Shown here: positions 1-7,496 of the stretch, piece after piece | Numbering within the stretch: the stretch's first letter is position 1 | Layout of the letters: each line of letters starts with the position of its first letter | NCBI RefSeq assembly: GCF_037977235.1 | Contig: NZ_CP150276.1 | Span: 1,302,001 to 1,366,000 of the forward strand | DNA: 64,000 bases | Origin: Paenibacillus sp. FSL K6-0276 | GTDB lineage: Bacteria; Bacillota; Bacilli; Paenibacillales; Paenibacillaceae | Direction: 5' to 3' | Program-made: the position numbers and the translations under genes | The notes under the pieces: generated by a model | What the model was told of the DNA's origin: nothing | Databases searched by the model: none | The model's input: only the letters and a program-made list of their open reading frames with translations

Positions 1-55
1 AGAATATGTTGCGTGTGCAATTTACAACCAAAAATTTAAATAATGGGTGATGAAG

Positions 56-334
56 ATGTCTTACAGACCGAATATTACGAATGTGACCAAAGCCAGCAGC
101 AACGATAAGGAAGGATTGTACGAGTTCATTATCAAGCTTGCTGATGGAACGGAGTGCCGCGCGTTTTATAATCGGGTTCCGGAATGGAAAATGACGAACA
201 TCAGCCGCCTGCTTAAAACTCCATGTCCAATTTGCCGCAAAGATTTCATTTGCAAATGCATGGAAGCATTCACTGCTGATTTCGAAGGACAAATGATCGG
301 CGATCAATGGATTGAAAAGGCAATTGCTGAATAA
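56..334 (+). CDS. Small cysteine-containing hypothetical protein
   Basis: Codes for 92 residues of a family I do not recognise. A CPIC pair at residues 57-60 followed by CKC at 66-68 gives four closely spaced cysteines, a plausible small zinc-binding knuckle. There is no signal peptide or membrane segment, so it is probably cytoplasmic. GTG at 47 and ATG at 50 are in frame; ATG 56 was preferred because GGGTGA lies about 5 bases upstream of it. The gene ends just before a clean intrinsic terminator at 356-380, so it is the last gene of its transcript. Function is unknown. Confidence 0.7.
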   Translation: MSYRPNITNVTKASSNDKEGLYEFIIKLADGTECRAFYNRVPEWKMTNISRLLKTPCPICRKDFICKCMEAFTADFEGQMIGDQWIEKAIAE

Positions 335-355
335 TTAAAGAACGGTACATGTTGG

Positions 356-384
356 CGCGGGATTTATTTCCCGCGTTTTTGTTT
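356..384 (+). terminator. Intrinsic terminator after the first gene
   Basis: A perfect 7-bp stem, CGCGGGA (356-362) with TCCCGCG (369-375) and a 6-base loop, is followed directly by TTTTTGTTT. It separates the cysteine-containing small gene from the YuxK-like gene. Confidence 0.85.
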
Positions 385-429
385 ACCCAAAATATGCGAT
401 ACACTTATCTTTATCAGGGAGGGGGAGCT

Positions 430-849
430 ATGAACGAGGAGCTGAATATTATGCAAAATAAATCCATTGTGCTGATCGATGGGGTGTGTCATCTTTGCCA
501 GGGGTTGATTCGTTTCATCATCCCGCGTGATCCCAAGGCTAAATTTCTATTCGCACCTTTACAAAGTGAAATTGCCGCTAAGCTAATGAGTGAGGCTGGA
601 CTTCAACCTGGGCAATTGAACACAGTTGTATTGCTGGAGAACGGTGTATATTATACTGAGTCCGCTGCTGTACTGAGAATTGTACGTCGATTGAGATTAC
701 CTTGGCCTGTAGCGTATGTGTTCATCTTAGTGCCGCGCCCATTACGTAATGTCCTTTACCGGTATGTAGCAAGGAATCGTTACCGTTGGTTCGGGCGTAA
801 TGAGCAGTGTCTACTCCCAACACCGGAGATTAAACAAAGATTTTTGTAA
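430..849 (+). CDS. Thiol-disulfide oxidoreductase of the DCC family (DUF393, YuxK-like)
   Basis: A 139-residue protein whose N-terminus carries D17-G-V-C20-H-L-C23, the DxxCxxC signature that names the DCC family. The family has a thioredoxin-like fold, and the two cysteines are presumed redox-active. It lacks a signal peptide; a hydrophobic stretch (WPVAYVFILVPRPL, about residues 98-111) probably contributes to the core. The frame is open back to 349, but ATG 430 has AGGGAGGGGG immediately upstream and removes an extension that would overlap the preceding terminator. B. subtilis YuxK is the nearest named relative I recall. The physiological substrate is not known. Confidence 0.85.
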   Translation: MNEELNIMQNKSIVLIDGVCHLCQGLIRFIIPRDPKAKFLFAPLQSEIAAKLMSEAGLQPGQLNTVVLLENGVYYTESAAVLRIVRRLRLPWPVAYVFILVPRPLRNVLYRYVARNRYRWFGRNEQCLLPTPEIKQRFL

Positions 850-867
850 GCCCAGAATCTGGATAGA

Positions 868-876
868 TGTTATAAT
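868..876 (+). promoter_or_regulatory. Extended -10 promoter candidate for the stalk-domain gene
   Basis: TGTTATAAT (868-876) is a perfect extended -10 (TGnTATAAT) about 50 bases before the start at 926. No convincing -35 hexamer lies 17 bases upstream, which is tolerated with an extended -10. Confidence 0.5.
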
Positions 877-925
877 GTAACCATAAATTGGTGTATTCGG
901 AAACGTTGTAGCGAGAGGTGAAGGG

Positions 926-1840
926 ATGGCGCGAAAGGTAGGCTTTTATCTATTACTAGTTATGCTAGTTTCTTTAGGTACGATGGGGACGGTATTAGCA
1001 GATGCTAAACTCAAGGTTATGGTGAATAATTCGAGTGTGAATTACGGTGTGCAAATCGTCTCCGGACAGACGATGGTTCCGCTGAAGGCTTTTGAGAGCT
1101 TCAAGAATACTTCTATTCAGTGGGAAGCCCGTACAAAGCAAGTAACGATCGTTAGAGACTCCATGAAGATTAAGCTCACCGTAGGTTCTCGAACGGCGTG
1201 GAAGAACTCGGAATCTGTACAACTGAATGCACCTGCTAGAATCATGGATGGAAGAATTACGGTACCGCTGAGATTTATTGCGGAAGCTCTTGGAGCTAGA
1301 GTAACTGTAGACGCTGCTACGAATACTGTCTGGGTTCAGGAACGTGCAAATGCAAAGCTTGTGCAGAATTATAATAGTAACGACTTGGTAATTTCCCGCA
1401 TTGCTGCTTTACAATTCCCGGTTGATGAAAGAGAACCGTCTCAATTAACGGGTGATAATGAAGCGTTGTCTATTTCGTATTATTTTCCTGAAGGCAGATC
1501 TGATGGATATTTCATAATCTATGGGCATTTTGTATCGTATTATGAGATTAAAGACAACATTAGAACAGTCGTATGGGAAGCAGATTTGGACCATTCGAAA
1601 GAGGCTGATAAAAAAGATTTTACTGCGATATTCGGACATCCCATTGCGAAGGAATATGGTAAAGCGCCTGTTTTAGCACCATCCTATGCCTATTATTATA
1701 CGAGTGTATGGGGAAGTCAGATTATTTGCGGAATTGTTAATGTGGATGGAACGACTAAAGTTTCAGGGGAGTCGCTGACCTGGGAGGGTAACAAGCCCTT
1801 TATTGTGGCTATTCCCGGAGAGACAGGAGATGAATTATGA
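926..1840 (+). CDS. Secreted protein with copper-amine-oxidase-N-like stalk domain
   Basis: Codes for 304 residues. Residues 1-25 form a signal peptide (basic MARK start, hydrophobic core, VLADA cleavage region). Residues about 30-135 match the Cu_amine_oxidN1-like stalk domain found in many Paenibacillus surface proteins: VNN, QTMVPLKAF, then ITVPLRFIAEALGARV and TNTVWV. In these bacteria the domain is a wall-associated binding or stalk module, not an amine oxidase. The C-terminal half, about 150-304, resembles nothing I recognise. It overlaps the next gene by 4 bases (ATGA), so the two are translationally coupled and probably work together at the envelope. Confidence 0.8.
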   Translation: MARKVGFYLLLVMLVSLGTMGTVLADAKLKVMVNNSSVNYGVQIVSGQTMVPLKAFESFKNTSIQWEARTKQVTIVRDSMKIKLTVGSRTAWKNSESVQLNAPARIMDGRITVPLRFIAEALGARVTVDAATNTVWVQERANAKLVQNYNSNDLVISRIAALQFPVDEREPSQLTGDNEALSISYYFPEGRSDGYFIIYGHFVSYYEIKDNIRTVVWEADLDHSKEADKKDFTAIFGHPIAKEYGKAPVLAPSYAYYYTSVWGSQIICGIVNVDGTTKVSGESLTWEGNKPFIVAIPGETGDEL

Positions 1841-2271
1841 ATAAGGGGAAGCCTAAAGGATTTATGCGTTTTGATTGGCCTTATCATTTTGTAACGATGC
1901 CGCTTGCGCTAATTTTGTTTGTGTGGTCGGCGATTTATGCTGTTCAAGAGATACGTGATGATGGTGCTTTAACGGTGCCATTGCTGTTATTCGGCTTGTC
2001 CTTATGCCTACTATTTGCGATTACAAGAATTCGTATATATGCGACAAAAAATCAGGACCGCGTGGTGAGAGTGGAAGAGCAGTTTCGCTATTTCCGTCTG
2101 ACAGGCGAAGCTTTGAATCCAGAGCTTGAATTAGCCCAAATTATAGCGCTACGCTATGCGGGTGACGATGAGTTTCCAGCACTGTGTCAGCGGGCGGTGA
2201 AGGAGAAGCTCAGTCCTGCCGATATTCGGTCTGCCATTAAGAACTGGCGCGAAGATAAGATGAGAGTATAG
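1837..2271 (+). CDS. Hypothetical membrane protein with two TM segments
   Basis: A 144-residue protein with two hydrophobic segments, about residues 15-34 (FVTMPLALILFVWSAIYAV) and 48-66 (VPLLLFGLSLCLLFAITRI), followed by a charged cytoplasmic tail of about 75 residues. Its start overlaps the stop of the stalk-domain gene. No catalytic motif is visible and I do not recognise the family. It may anchor or partner the secreted protein upstream; that is inference from coupling only. Confidence 0.65.
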   Translation: MNKGKPKGFMRFDWPYHFVTMPLALILFVWSAIYAVQEIRDDGALTVPLLLFGLSLCLLFAITRIRIYATKNQDRVVRVEEQFRYFRLTGEALNPELELAQIIALRYAGDDEFPALCQRAVKEKLSPADIRSAIKNWREDKMRV

Positions 2272-2298
2272 TATCCAGCTAGTGTGTGAAAAAACTTA

Positions 2299-2327
2299 TT
2301 GCTGCCTTCTTCTATATATGCTACTAT
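2299..2327 (+). promoter_or_regulatory. Promoter of the first Tad pilus operon
   Basis: TTGCTG (2299-2304), a 17-base spacer and TACTAT (2322-2327) give a good sigma-A type match. Transcription would start near 2334, so the leader hairpins at 2350-2402 would lie inside the 5' untranslated region of the pilus mRNA. Confidence 0.6.
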
Positions 2328-2349
2328 AGCTGTAAATTAAAGGAATAGT

Positions 2350-2407
2350 AACGGAAGCACCGTTCAATTACCGTATCCACGGTTATTGTCGGTGCTTTTT
2401 TTGCTGT
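2350..2407 (+). promoter_or_regulatory. Leader with alternative hairpins and terminator (possible attenuator)
   Basis: AACGG-AAGCA-CCGTT (2350-2364) can form a small hairpin. Its loop and 3' arm overlap AGCACCG (2356-2362), which pairs with CGGTGCT (2390-2396) to make a terminator followed by seven T. An inner ACCGT/ACGGT hairpin (2370-2383) strengthens the terminator. The two structures exclude each other. Because a promoter lies upstream and the tadZ start only about 60 bases downstream, this fits transcription attenuation. The alternative is a plain terminator of the upstream membrane gene combined with a downstream promoter that I do not see. Confidence 0.55.
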
Positions 2408-2458
2408 CTTTTTTAAGAAAATAATGGAGTTTCTTCTGATCGAAAGGAGCGTGGTTTC

Positions 2459-3622
2459 ATGGCGGCAAGGATTGTGCTCGCAGTGCGTGAAAGTCAATAT
2501 ATCGAACCATTACTGCACTATCTGCATCATAGCGAGTACGGAGAAATGCTGCGTATTACGGCTTTTAGCCGAATGGATGCTTTTATCGAATTTATGAGGG
2601 GAGAGGACATTCCGGATGCTGTTGTGGGGGACTCTTCTTTCATCGAGACTTGGCTAGTAGAGGGAAGAAACACGGTTCCATGGGCAGTTTTGAGTGAGGA
2701 TGCAGGTTATCTTGGCAAGAGTGCTAAGAGTCTGGCTGGGGGAGTGATGATTGCAAAATATCAGGCGTTGCCTTCTCTCCTGGGAGCATTTCTTCAGTTA
2801 TGTGAAGTCCAAAGAGGCAGAGGATCTTCTGTGCTAGATGAAACGCTGTTACTGGGTGTTGTCTCTTCTAGCGGTAACATCGGCAAAACCACGATAGCAC
2901 TGAATATGGCTAAGCAGCTTGGAGAAATGGGTCTTTCGGTATTTTATCTGAACCTTGAAAGTGTAGACAGCAGTGGGTTATTTCTCCGAATCCCTGCAGG
3001 TCATACGCCTGGACTAGAGCGACTGCTATATGAAATAAAGGCCAGTCGAGACAAGGAAGAAGCGGATAAGATCGAATTAGGACAATACTTCATTAGATAT
3101 GATCACCTCCGAACGGCTGCTTTCAGGCCAGTTATTAATGTGAAGGAAATGCTACAGATGACTTTGCAAGATACGCTGGATTTGTTAGAGCGGCTGGTTG
3201 CGGAGAGAAACTTTGACGTTGTTATTGTGGACACCGGCAGCATCGAGGAAGAACGTGCGAAAGCTGTGCTACAGAGAAGTGGGATTCTACTATGGGTCCT
3301 GAAAAATGATGATGTAAGCATGTATAAGACTATGAGATGGCTATCGCATTGCACCACTCCTAACTCTGGCATGTCACCCCATGTGATAGAGAAGAGTAAA
3401 TTTGTAGTGAATTTTGCGGTGGATCGTTTGGAAGAGTGGGTGCCTCTTGAAGGAATTACCATTGAAGGCGTATGCCCCTTTATCCCATCATGGACGCTGC
3501 AACACCGTGAGGAGCTCTTTTTGAACTCTGCGCAATTTCAGCGGGAAATCTTGCAGTTGTGTAAGCGGATTGTAGAGCCGGCACTCCCATTAGTTTTTAC
3601 CGGGAAGAACTTGCATGAATGA
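2459..3622 (+). CDS. tadZ: TadZ/CpaE-like pilus-localising ATPase
   Basis: Codes for 387 residues. The first ~125 residues resemble an atypical response-regulator receiver domain without the full acidic pocket. Residues about 130-350 form a MinD/ParA-type P-loop ATPase with SSSGNIGKTT (Lys143) and a Walker B-like VVIVDTGS near residue 257. The signature lysine at the start of the deviant Walker A motif is replaced by serine. TadZ proteins place the Tad secretion machine at a pole or site in the cell. It is the first gene of the operon, after AAAGGAGCG, and its 3' end overlaps tadA by 8 bases. Confidence 0.85.
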   Translation: MAARIVLAVRESQYIEPLLHYLHHSEYGEMLRITAFSRMDAFIEFMRGEDIPDAVVGDSSFIETWLVEGRNTVPWAVLSEDAGYLGKSAKSLAGGVMIAKYQALPSLLGAFLQLCEVQRGRGSSVLDETLLLGVVSSSGNIGKTTIALNMAKQLGEMGLSVFYLNLESVDSSGLFLRIPAGHTPGLERLLYEIKASRDKEEADKIELGQYFIRYDHLRTAAFRPVINVKEMLQMTLQDTLDLLERLVAERNFDVVIVDTGSIEEERAKAVLQRSGILLWVLKNDDVSMYKTMRWLSHCTTPNSGMSPHVIEKSKFVVNFAVDRLEEWVPLEGITIEGVCPFIPSWTLQHREELFLNSAQFQREILQLCKRIVEPALPLVFTGKNLHE

Positions 3623-4856
3623 GGAGATGTTCAGGGCGCTGCGTAGTGAGATTCGTGCAGGGCTTGATGTAACTTCTGCAGTGGGAAACCGTGAACTCAC
3701 CGGTTATATCGAACGAACGATTTTAGAAAGTGAAAGTCTCCGTTACTTAACAGCACATGAGAAGCATGAGTTAGTTAAGAGACTATTTGACTCCTTCCGA
3801 GGATTGGATGTGCTTCAGCCATTAGTGGATAATCCGGCGATTACGGAAATTATGATCAACAGTCATACTGAGATTTTTATAGAAGAGGAGGGTCAGATTC
3901 GTCGTCTTCCTTTGGAATTTGAGTCCAGTAGCAGGCTGGAGGACATTATCCAAACGGTAGTATCTGGTGTTAACAGGGTAGTGAATGACTCCTCTCCTAT
4001 CGTTGATGCTCGGCTGAAGGATGGATCCCGTGTGAATATTGTACTTCCACCAGTCTCGCTGAAAGGACCAGCGATGACCATACGTAAGTTCCCAGAGACG
4101 CCGATGACGATGCATGAATTGGTGAGTCGTGAAGCCTTAAGTCTGGAAGCAGCAGAGCTTCTGCAAATCTTAGTTGCTGCTAAATACAACATTTTTATAA
4201 GCGGGGGAACTGGCTCGGGGAAGACCACCTTTCTAAACGCGTTATCTCAGTTTATCCCTTCACAGGAGAGGGTCATTACGATAGAGGATTCTGCTGAGCT
4301 ACAGATTGTAACTGTACCTAATCTTGTATCTTTGGAGACAAGGAACGCGAATACGGAAGGTAGAGGGGAGATTTCTATTCGAGATTTGATTCGTTCTTCG
4401 CTGCGGATGAGACCTAATCGAATTGTTGTAGGTGAGGTACGGGGGGCGGAATGCCTCGATATGTTACAGGGGATGAACACTGGACACGATGGAAGCTTGT
4501 CCACAGGGCATAGTAACAGCGCGCAAGATATGGTCAGTCGTCTGGAGACGATGGTGTTAAGTGCTGCGGATCTGCCGGTAACGGTTGTTCGTCAGCAAAT
4601 CTCATCGGCGATTGATATTTTCGTACACTTGTCCAGGCTCCGTGATCGTTCTAGGCGAGTAATGGAAATTAGTGAGGTTGCGGGCCTAAAAGATGGAGAA
4701 GTGGTCTTAAACCCTCTATATGAATTTCAAGAGTCCGGTGAGCGAGAGGGATGGGTACAAGGGGAGCTAGTTTCTTGTGGAAACCCACTTATGCATACAG
4801 CAAAGCTTAGAATGGCTGGTGTAACCTCCTACCCGTTATCACAGCATGGATTCTGA
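3615..4856 (+). CDS. tadA: TadA/CpaF-type pilus assembly ATPase
   Basis: A 413-residue hexameric secretion ATPase of the VirB11/CpaF group. Visible motifs are the Walker A GGTGSGKTT (Lys203), the Walker B region RIVVGEVRG (Glu274), the His box STGHSN (His299) and the upstream arginine-rich DGSRVNIVLPP region near residues 137-147 that typifies CpaF/TadA. It powers extension, and in some systems retraction, of Flp pili at the cytoplasmic face of the membrane. Length is normal for the family. The start overlaps tadZ, so translation is coupled. Confidence 0.95.
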   Translation: MNEEMFRALRSEIRAGLDVTSAVGNRELTGYIERTILESESLRYLTAHEKHELVKRLFDSFRGLDVLQPLVDNPAITEIMINSHTEIFIEEEGQIRRLPLEFESSSRLEDIIQTVVSGVNRVVNDSSPIVDARLKDGSRVNIVLPPVSLKGPAMTIRKFPETPMTMHELVSREALSLEAAELLQILVAAKYNIFISGGTGSGKTTFLNALSQFIPSQERVITIEDSAELQIVTVPNLVSLETRNANTEGRGEISIRDLIRSSLRMRPNRIVVGEVRGAECLDMLQGMNTGHDGSLSTGHSNSAQDMVSRLETMVLSAADLPVTVVRQQISSAIDIFVHLSRLRDRSRRVMEISEVAGLKDGEVVLNPLYEFQESGEREGWVQGELVSCGNPLMHTAKLRMAGVTSYPLSQHGF

Positions 4857-4878
4857 ATTCTAAAAGGGGGAAGAGGTA

Positions 4879-5682
4879 GTGCTTAAGATTAAGTTTGCTG
4901 CTGAAAAACCTAAGGAAGCTGATTCCAGAGGCTATTCATTATTGCCGGATTATACGGTATACGAGTTGACCTTGGTACAGAAAATTCTGGCTATCGCAGT
5001 AGGTAGTTTGTTGCTGTTTGGAGTGGGATATCTTTTTTATCATCATTGGATACTGTCGTTACTACTTATGCCAGGTGGTCTGTATGCACCTCGTATGCTG
5101 CGTAATTATTTGCTGGAAAGACGCCGGAGTATGCTTAATTTACAGTTTAAACAGACGTTATTTTCATTGTCTTCCTCGCTCTCAGCAGGGCGCTCGGTCG
5201 AGAATGCTTTCCGGGAAGCGGTCCAGGATTTACGTATGCTCGACCCGGAGGGGGGCGGCGATATGATCTCGGAGCTAAATATCATCTGTACGCGCATGGA
5301 ATACGGTCAGCCAGTGGAGGAAGCGCTTCGGGATTTCAGTGAAAGAGCAGGAATGGAGGATATCGAGCGGTTCGCTGACGTGTTTTCTGTATGTAAACGT
5401 ACAGGTGGTGATCTTGTAGAAGTAGTGCGCCGTACATCTACAATTATTGGGGAGAAGCTGGATATTCAGCAAGATATTGCTGTAAGCATTTCACAGAAGA
5501 AATTCGAAGCGAAAGCGCTGTTAATATCCCCACTGATCATGGTGATCTTTATGAGTTTGACTGCTGGAGACTATATGCAGCCCATGTACACAGGAGCGGG
5601 TATAGCCATATCGACACTTGCACTAGTAGCTTTGTTTTTATGTTATCTCTGGACTACTAAAATAATGGACATTCCGCTGTGA
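4879..5682 (+). CDS. tadB: TadB-like inner-membrane platform protein
   Basis: A 267-residue GspF-type (T2SSF domain) membrane protein. Hydrophobic segments lie at about residues 35-52 and 56-72, and again at the C-terminus (213-230 and 238-258). The cytoplasmic loop between them holds the typical T2SSF motif GRSVENAFREA and ERFADVFSVCKRTGGDLVEV. TadB and TadC form the platform on which the ATPase acts. The start is GTG 4879 with GGGGGAAGAGG upstream, 22 bases after tadA. Confidence 0.9.
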   Translation: MLKIKFAAEKPKEADSRGYSLLPDYTVYELTLVQKILAIAVGSLLLFGVGYLFYHHWILSLLLMPGGLYAPRMLRNYLLERRRSMLNLQFKQTLFSLSSSLSAGRSVENAFREAVQDLRMLDPEGGGDMISELNIICTRMEYGQPVEEALRDFSERAGMEDIERFADVFSVCKRTGGDLVEVVRRTSTIIGEKLDIQQDIAVSISQKKFEAKALLISPLIMVIFMSLTAGDYMQPMYTGAGIAISTLALVALFLCYLWTTKIMDIPL

Positions 5683-5695
5683 AGGGGATGAAATC

Positions 5696-6568
5696 ATGCG
5701 ATGGTTATGTGCTATAGTCACTATTATTTTACTGGTTGTCTGGGTTCTGTTACGAATTCAATGCGGAAAAAGATATGCCGGATTAAGAGGACTTCCTATG
5801 GAAGGATTACGTCTTCGAAAGCTGGGTGAACCGCTGCTGTTGCTCATTGAGAAAAGCGGCATCGCCAGCCGTTTTCCATCGTTGATGTTCAGGATTCAGC
5901 GTTCCCTGCAGCGAAGTTACGGGATGCGTTACAGCGCGGAGCGGACCCTGCTGTTCATGGGTGAGATGCTTAGTTATAGTTGGCTGCTGCTTGTGGGCGG
6001 AAGTTTGATCACAGGGTTCAGCGGCGATCAGACAGGTGTAATTTTGGGTTCTTTCTTGGCGGTGGCTCTACCGGCTGCTATGGTCAGCGATTTACATAAA
6101 AAGGTGAGGGTGAGAGAGCAAAATATTATGCTCGAGCTACCAGAACTCCTGAACAGTATTGTACTGCTGGTAGGAGCAGGTGAGACCGTGCAGCGGGCGA
6201 TTATCCGCTGTGTGGAGAGCCACCGAGGTGATGTCAATCACCCACTTTATAAGGAGCTTAGGATCATGACCAGTGAATGGGAAGGAGGATATTCATTTCA
6301 GCAGGCATTCGAGAATTTTAGCAAGAGATGCGCAGTGCAGGAGGTATCGTTGTTCACGACGACGGTTCTTCTGAATTACCGCAGAGGTGGAGCGGATTTT
6401 GTGTTATCGCTGCGCGACCTATCGCGGATGCTGTGGGATAAACGGAAAGCTATCAGCCGAACGCGAGGGGAGCAAGCTTCCTCCAAACTAGTCTTTCCGA
6501 TGGTGGTTATCTTTTTAATAGTAATTGTACTGGTGGGAACGCCAGCATTCATGATGTTAAAAATGTAG
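5696..6568 (+). CDS. tadC: TadC-like inner-membrane platform protein
   Basis: A 290-residue second GspF-type protein. TM segments are predicted at about 2-18, 95-115, 116-132 and 268-288. The T2SSF core is seen in ELPELLNSIVLLVGAGETVQRAI and FTTTVLLNYRRGGADFVLSLRDLSRML. It pairs with TadB as the pilus platform. It starts 13 bases after tadB with AAGGGGATG in front, and its stop lies inside the ribosome binding site region of the pilin gene. Confidence 0.9.
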   Translation: MRWLCAIVTIILLVVWVLLRIQCGKRYAGLRGLPMEGLRLRKLGEPLLLLIEKSGIASRFPSLMFRIQRSLQRSYGMRYSAERTLLFMGEMLSYSWLLLVGGSLITGFSGDQTGVILGSFLAVALPAAMVSDLHKKVRVREQNIMLELPELLNSIVLLVGAGETVQRAIIRCVESHRGDVNHPLYKELRIMTSEWEGGYSFQQAFENFSKRCAVQEVSLFTTTVLLNYRRGGADFVLSLRDLSRMLWDKRKAISRTRGEQASSKLVFPMVVIFLIVIVLVGTPAFMMLKM

Positions 6569-6581
6569 GAGGGTGAAACTA

Positions 6582-6770
6582 ATGATGACGACAATGTTGG
6601 GTAGTGTGAAGAGTTTTTGGAAGGACGAGGAAGGCCTGGGGACACTGGAAATGATTCTGATTATTGCTGTGTTGATTGCGGTCGTTCTTTTGTTTAAGGA
6701 CAAGATTCAGGAGGTAGTGGAGGCTTTGATTAAAACTGCGGGAGAAAAGAGCCAGGAAGTATTCGAGTGA
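6582..6770 (+). CDS. flp: Flp1-like type IVb pilin subunit
   Basis: A 62-residue protein with a short N-terminal leader ending in EEGLGTLEMILII, then one long hydrophobic helix (about residues 20-40) and a charged tail. This is the Flp1-like layout: a prepilin-type glycine before a TLE motif with glutamate at position +5 of the mature protein. The prepilin peptidase of the same operon should cleave it. AGGAGG at 6567-6572 is spaced 9 bases from ATG 6582; the GTG at 6573 overlaps this site and was rejected as start. It is probably the major pilin. Confidence 0.88.
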   Translation: MMTTMLGSVKSFWKDEEGLGTLEMILIIAVLIAVVLLFKDKIQEVVEALIKTAGEKSQEVFE

Positions 6771-7441
6771 ACAAGCTCAAGGACGATCGAGGTAGCTTTA
6801 CTATTGAAGCTTCACTTCTACTGCCGATGGTCATGTGTATTACAATGCTTCTTCTATTCTTCTGTTTGTATAGCTACCAGAAGTCCATGCTCCTGCAAGT
6901 GGCCTCAGGGGCTACTGAGCGTGCAGCTTACAATTGGGACAACAGCCATAAAGAGGTTTCTGGCTCCTATGCTGCAGGTGAGTATGACTCCCTTTATTGG
7001 AGAATTGGAGACGATGCGTTGCTAGCCTCATTATTCGGCGGAGAAGCTGGAAGTGATGGCGCGACAATAGAGTTACCTGGTGAAATGTCAGATGAAAGTG
7101 ATCTACCTGTGCTTAAGCTCAGACATTCATCCGCTATGATTCCGAATAATATGCCGGGAAATATGAACTACGCATACACGCTTACCGGACGGAAAGTAAG
7201 CGCTGAGCTAAATCGTCTACTGAACTTACCTGTACTTGATGAAGTTTTGTCTGATGAGGCAAAGCCAAATGTAAAAGCTCAATCTATCATCGCTGAGCCT
7301 GTTGAGTTTATTCGTACGGTCGACTTGATGCGTTACTTCGGGGCTAAGTTCAAGGGAGGCTCAGAGAGTACTAGTGGGTCTGGAGTCCACATGGAGAAGA
7401 AGGATGCATCCGCAATGATGACTAAGCTTCAGGATAAGTGA
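6767..7441 (+). CDS. TadE-like pseudopilin
   Basis: A 224-residue protein with DDRGSFTIEASLLLPMVMCITMLLL near its N-terminus, the TadE-type signal (G-S-F-T-I-E-A-S) followed by one TM helix at about residues 15-37. The rest is predicted to be outside the membrane. TadE-like pseudopilins are processed by the prepilin peptidase and help initiate or prime the pilus. It begins with GTG 6767 overlapping the flp stop, so the two are translationally coupled. Confidence 0.8.
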   Translation: MNKLKDDRGSFTIEASLLLPMVMCITMLLLFFCLYSYQKSMLLQVASGATERAAYNWDNSHKEVSGSYAAGEYDSLYWRIGDDALLASLFGGEAGSDGATIELPGEMSDESDLPVLKLRHSSAMIPNNMPGNMNYAYTLTGRKVSAELNRLLNLPVLDEVLSDEAKPNVKAQSIIAEPVEFIRTVDLMRYFGAKFKGGSESTSGSGVHMEKKDASAMMTKLQDK

Positions 7442-7496
7442 ATATTTCCTTGCAAGTGGATCTTGTATCTATTGAAGAGGGATAAGGAGGGAGGTT

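Noticed and set aside
2299..2407. Cyclic-di-GMP riboswitch upstream of the pilus operon
   Set aside because: The leader is too short and lacks the conserved GEMM-type motifs; only an attenuator-like hairpin pair can be supported.
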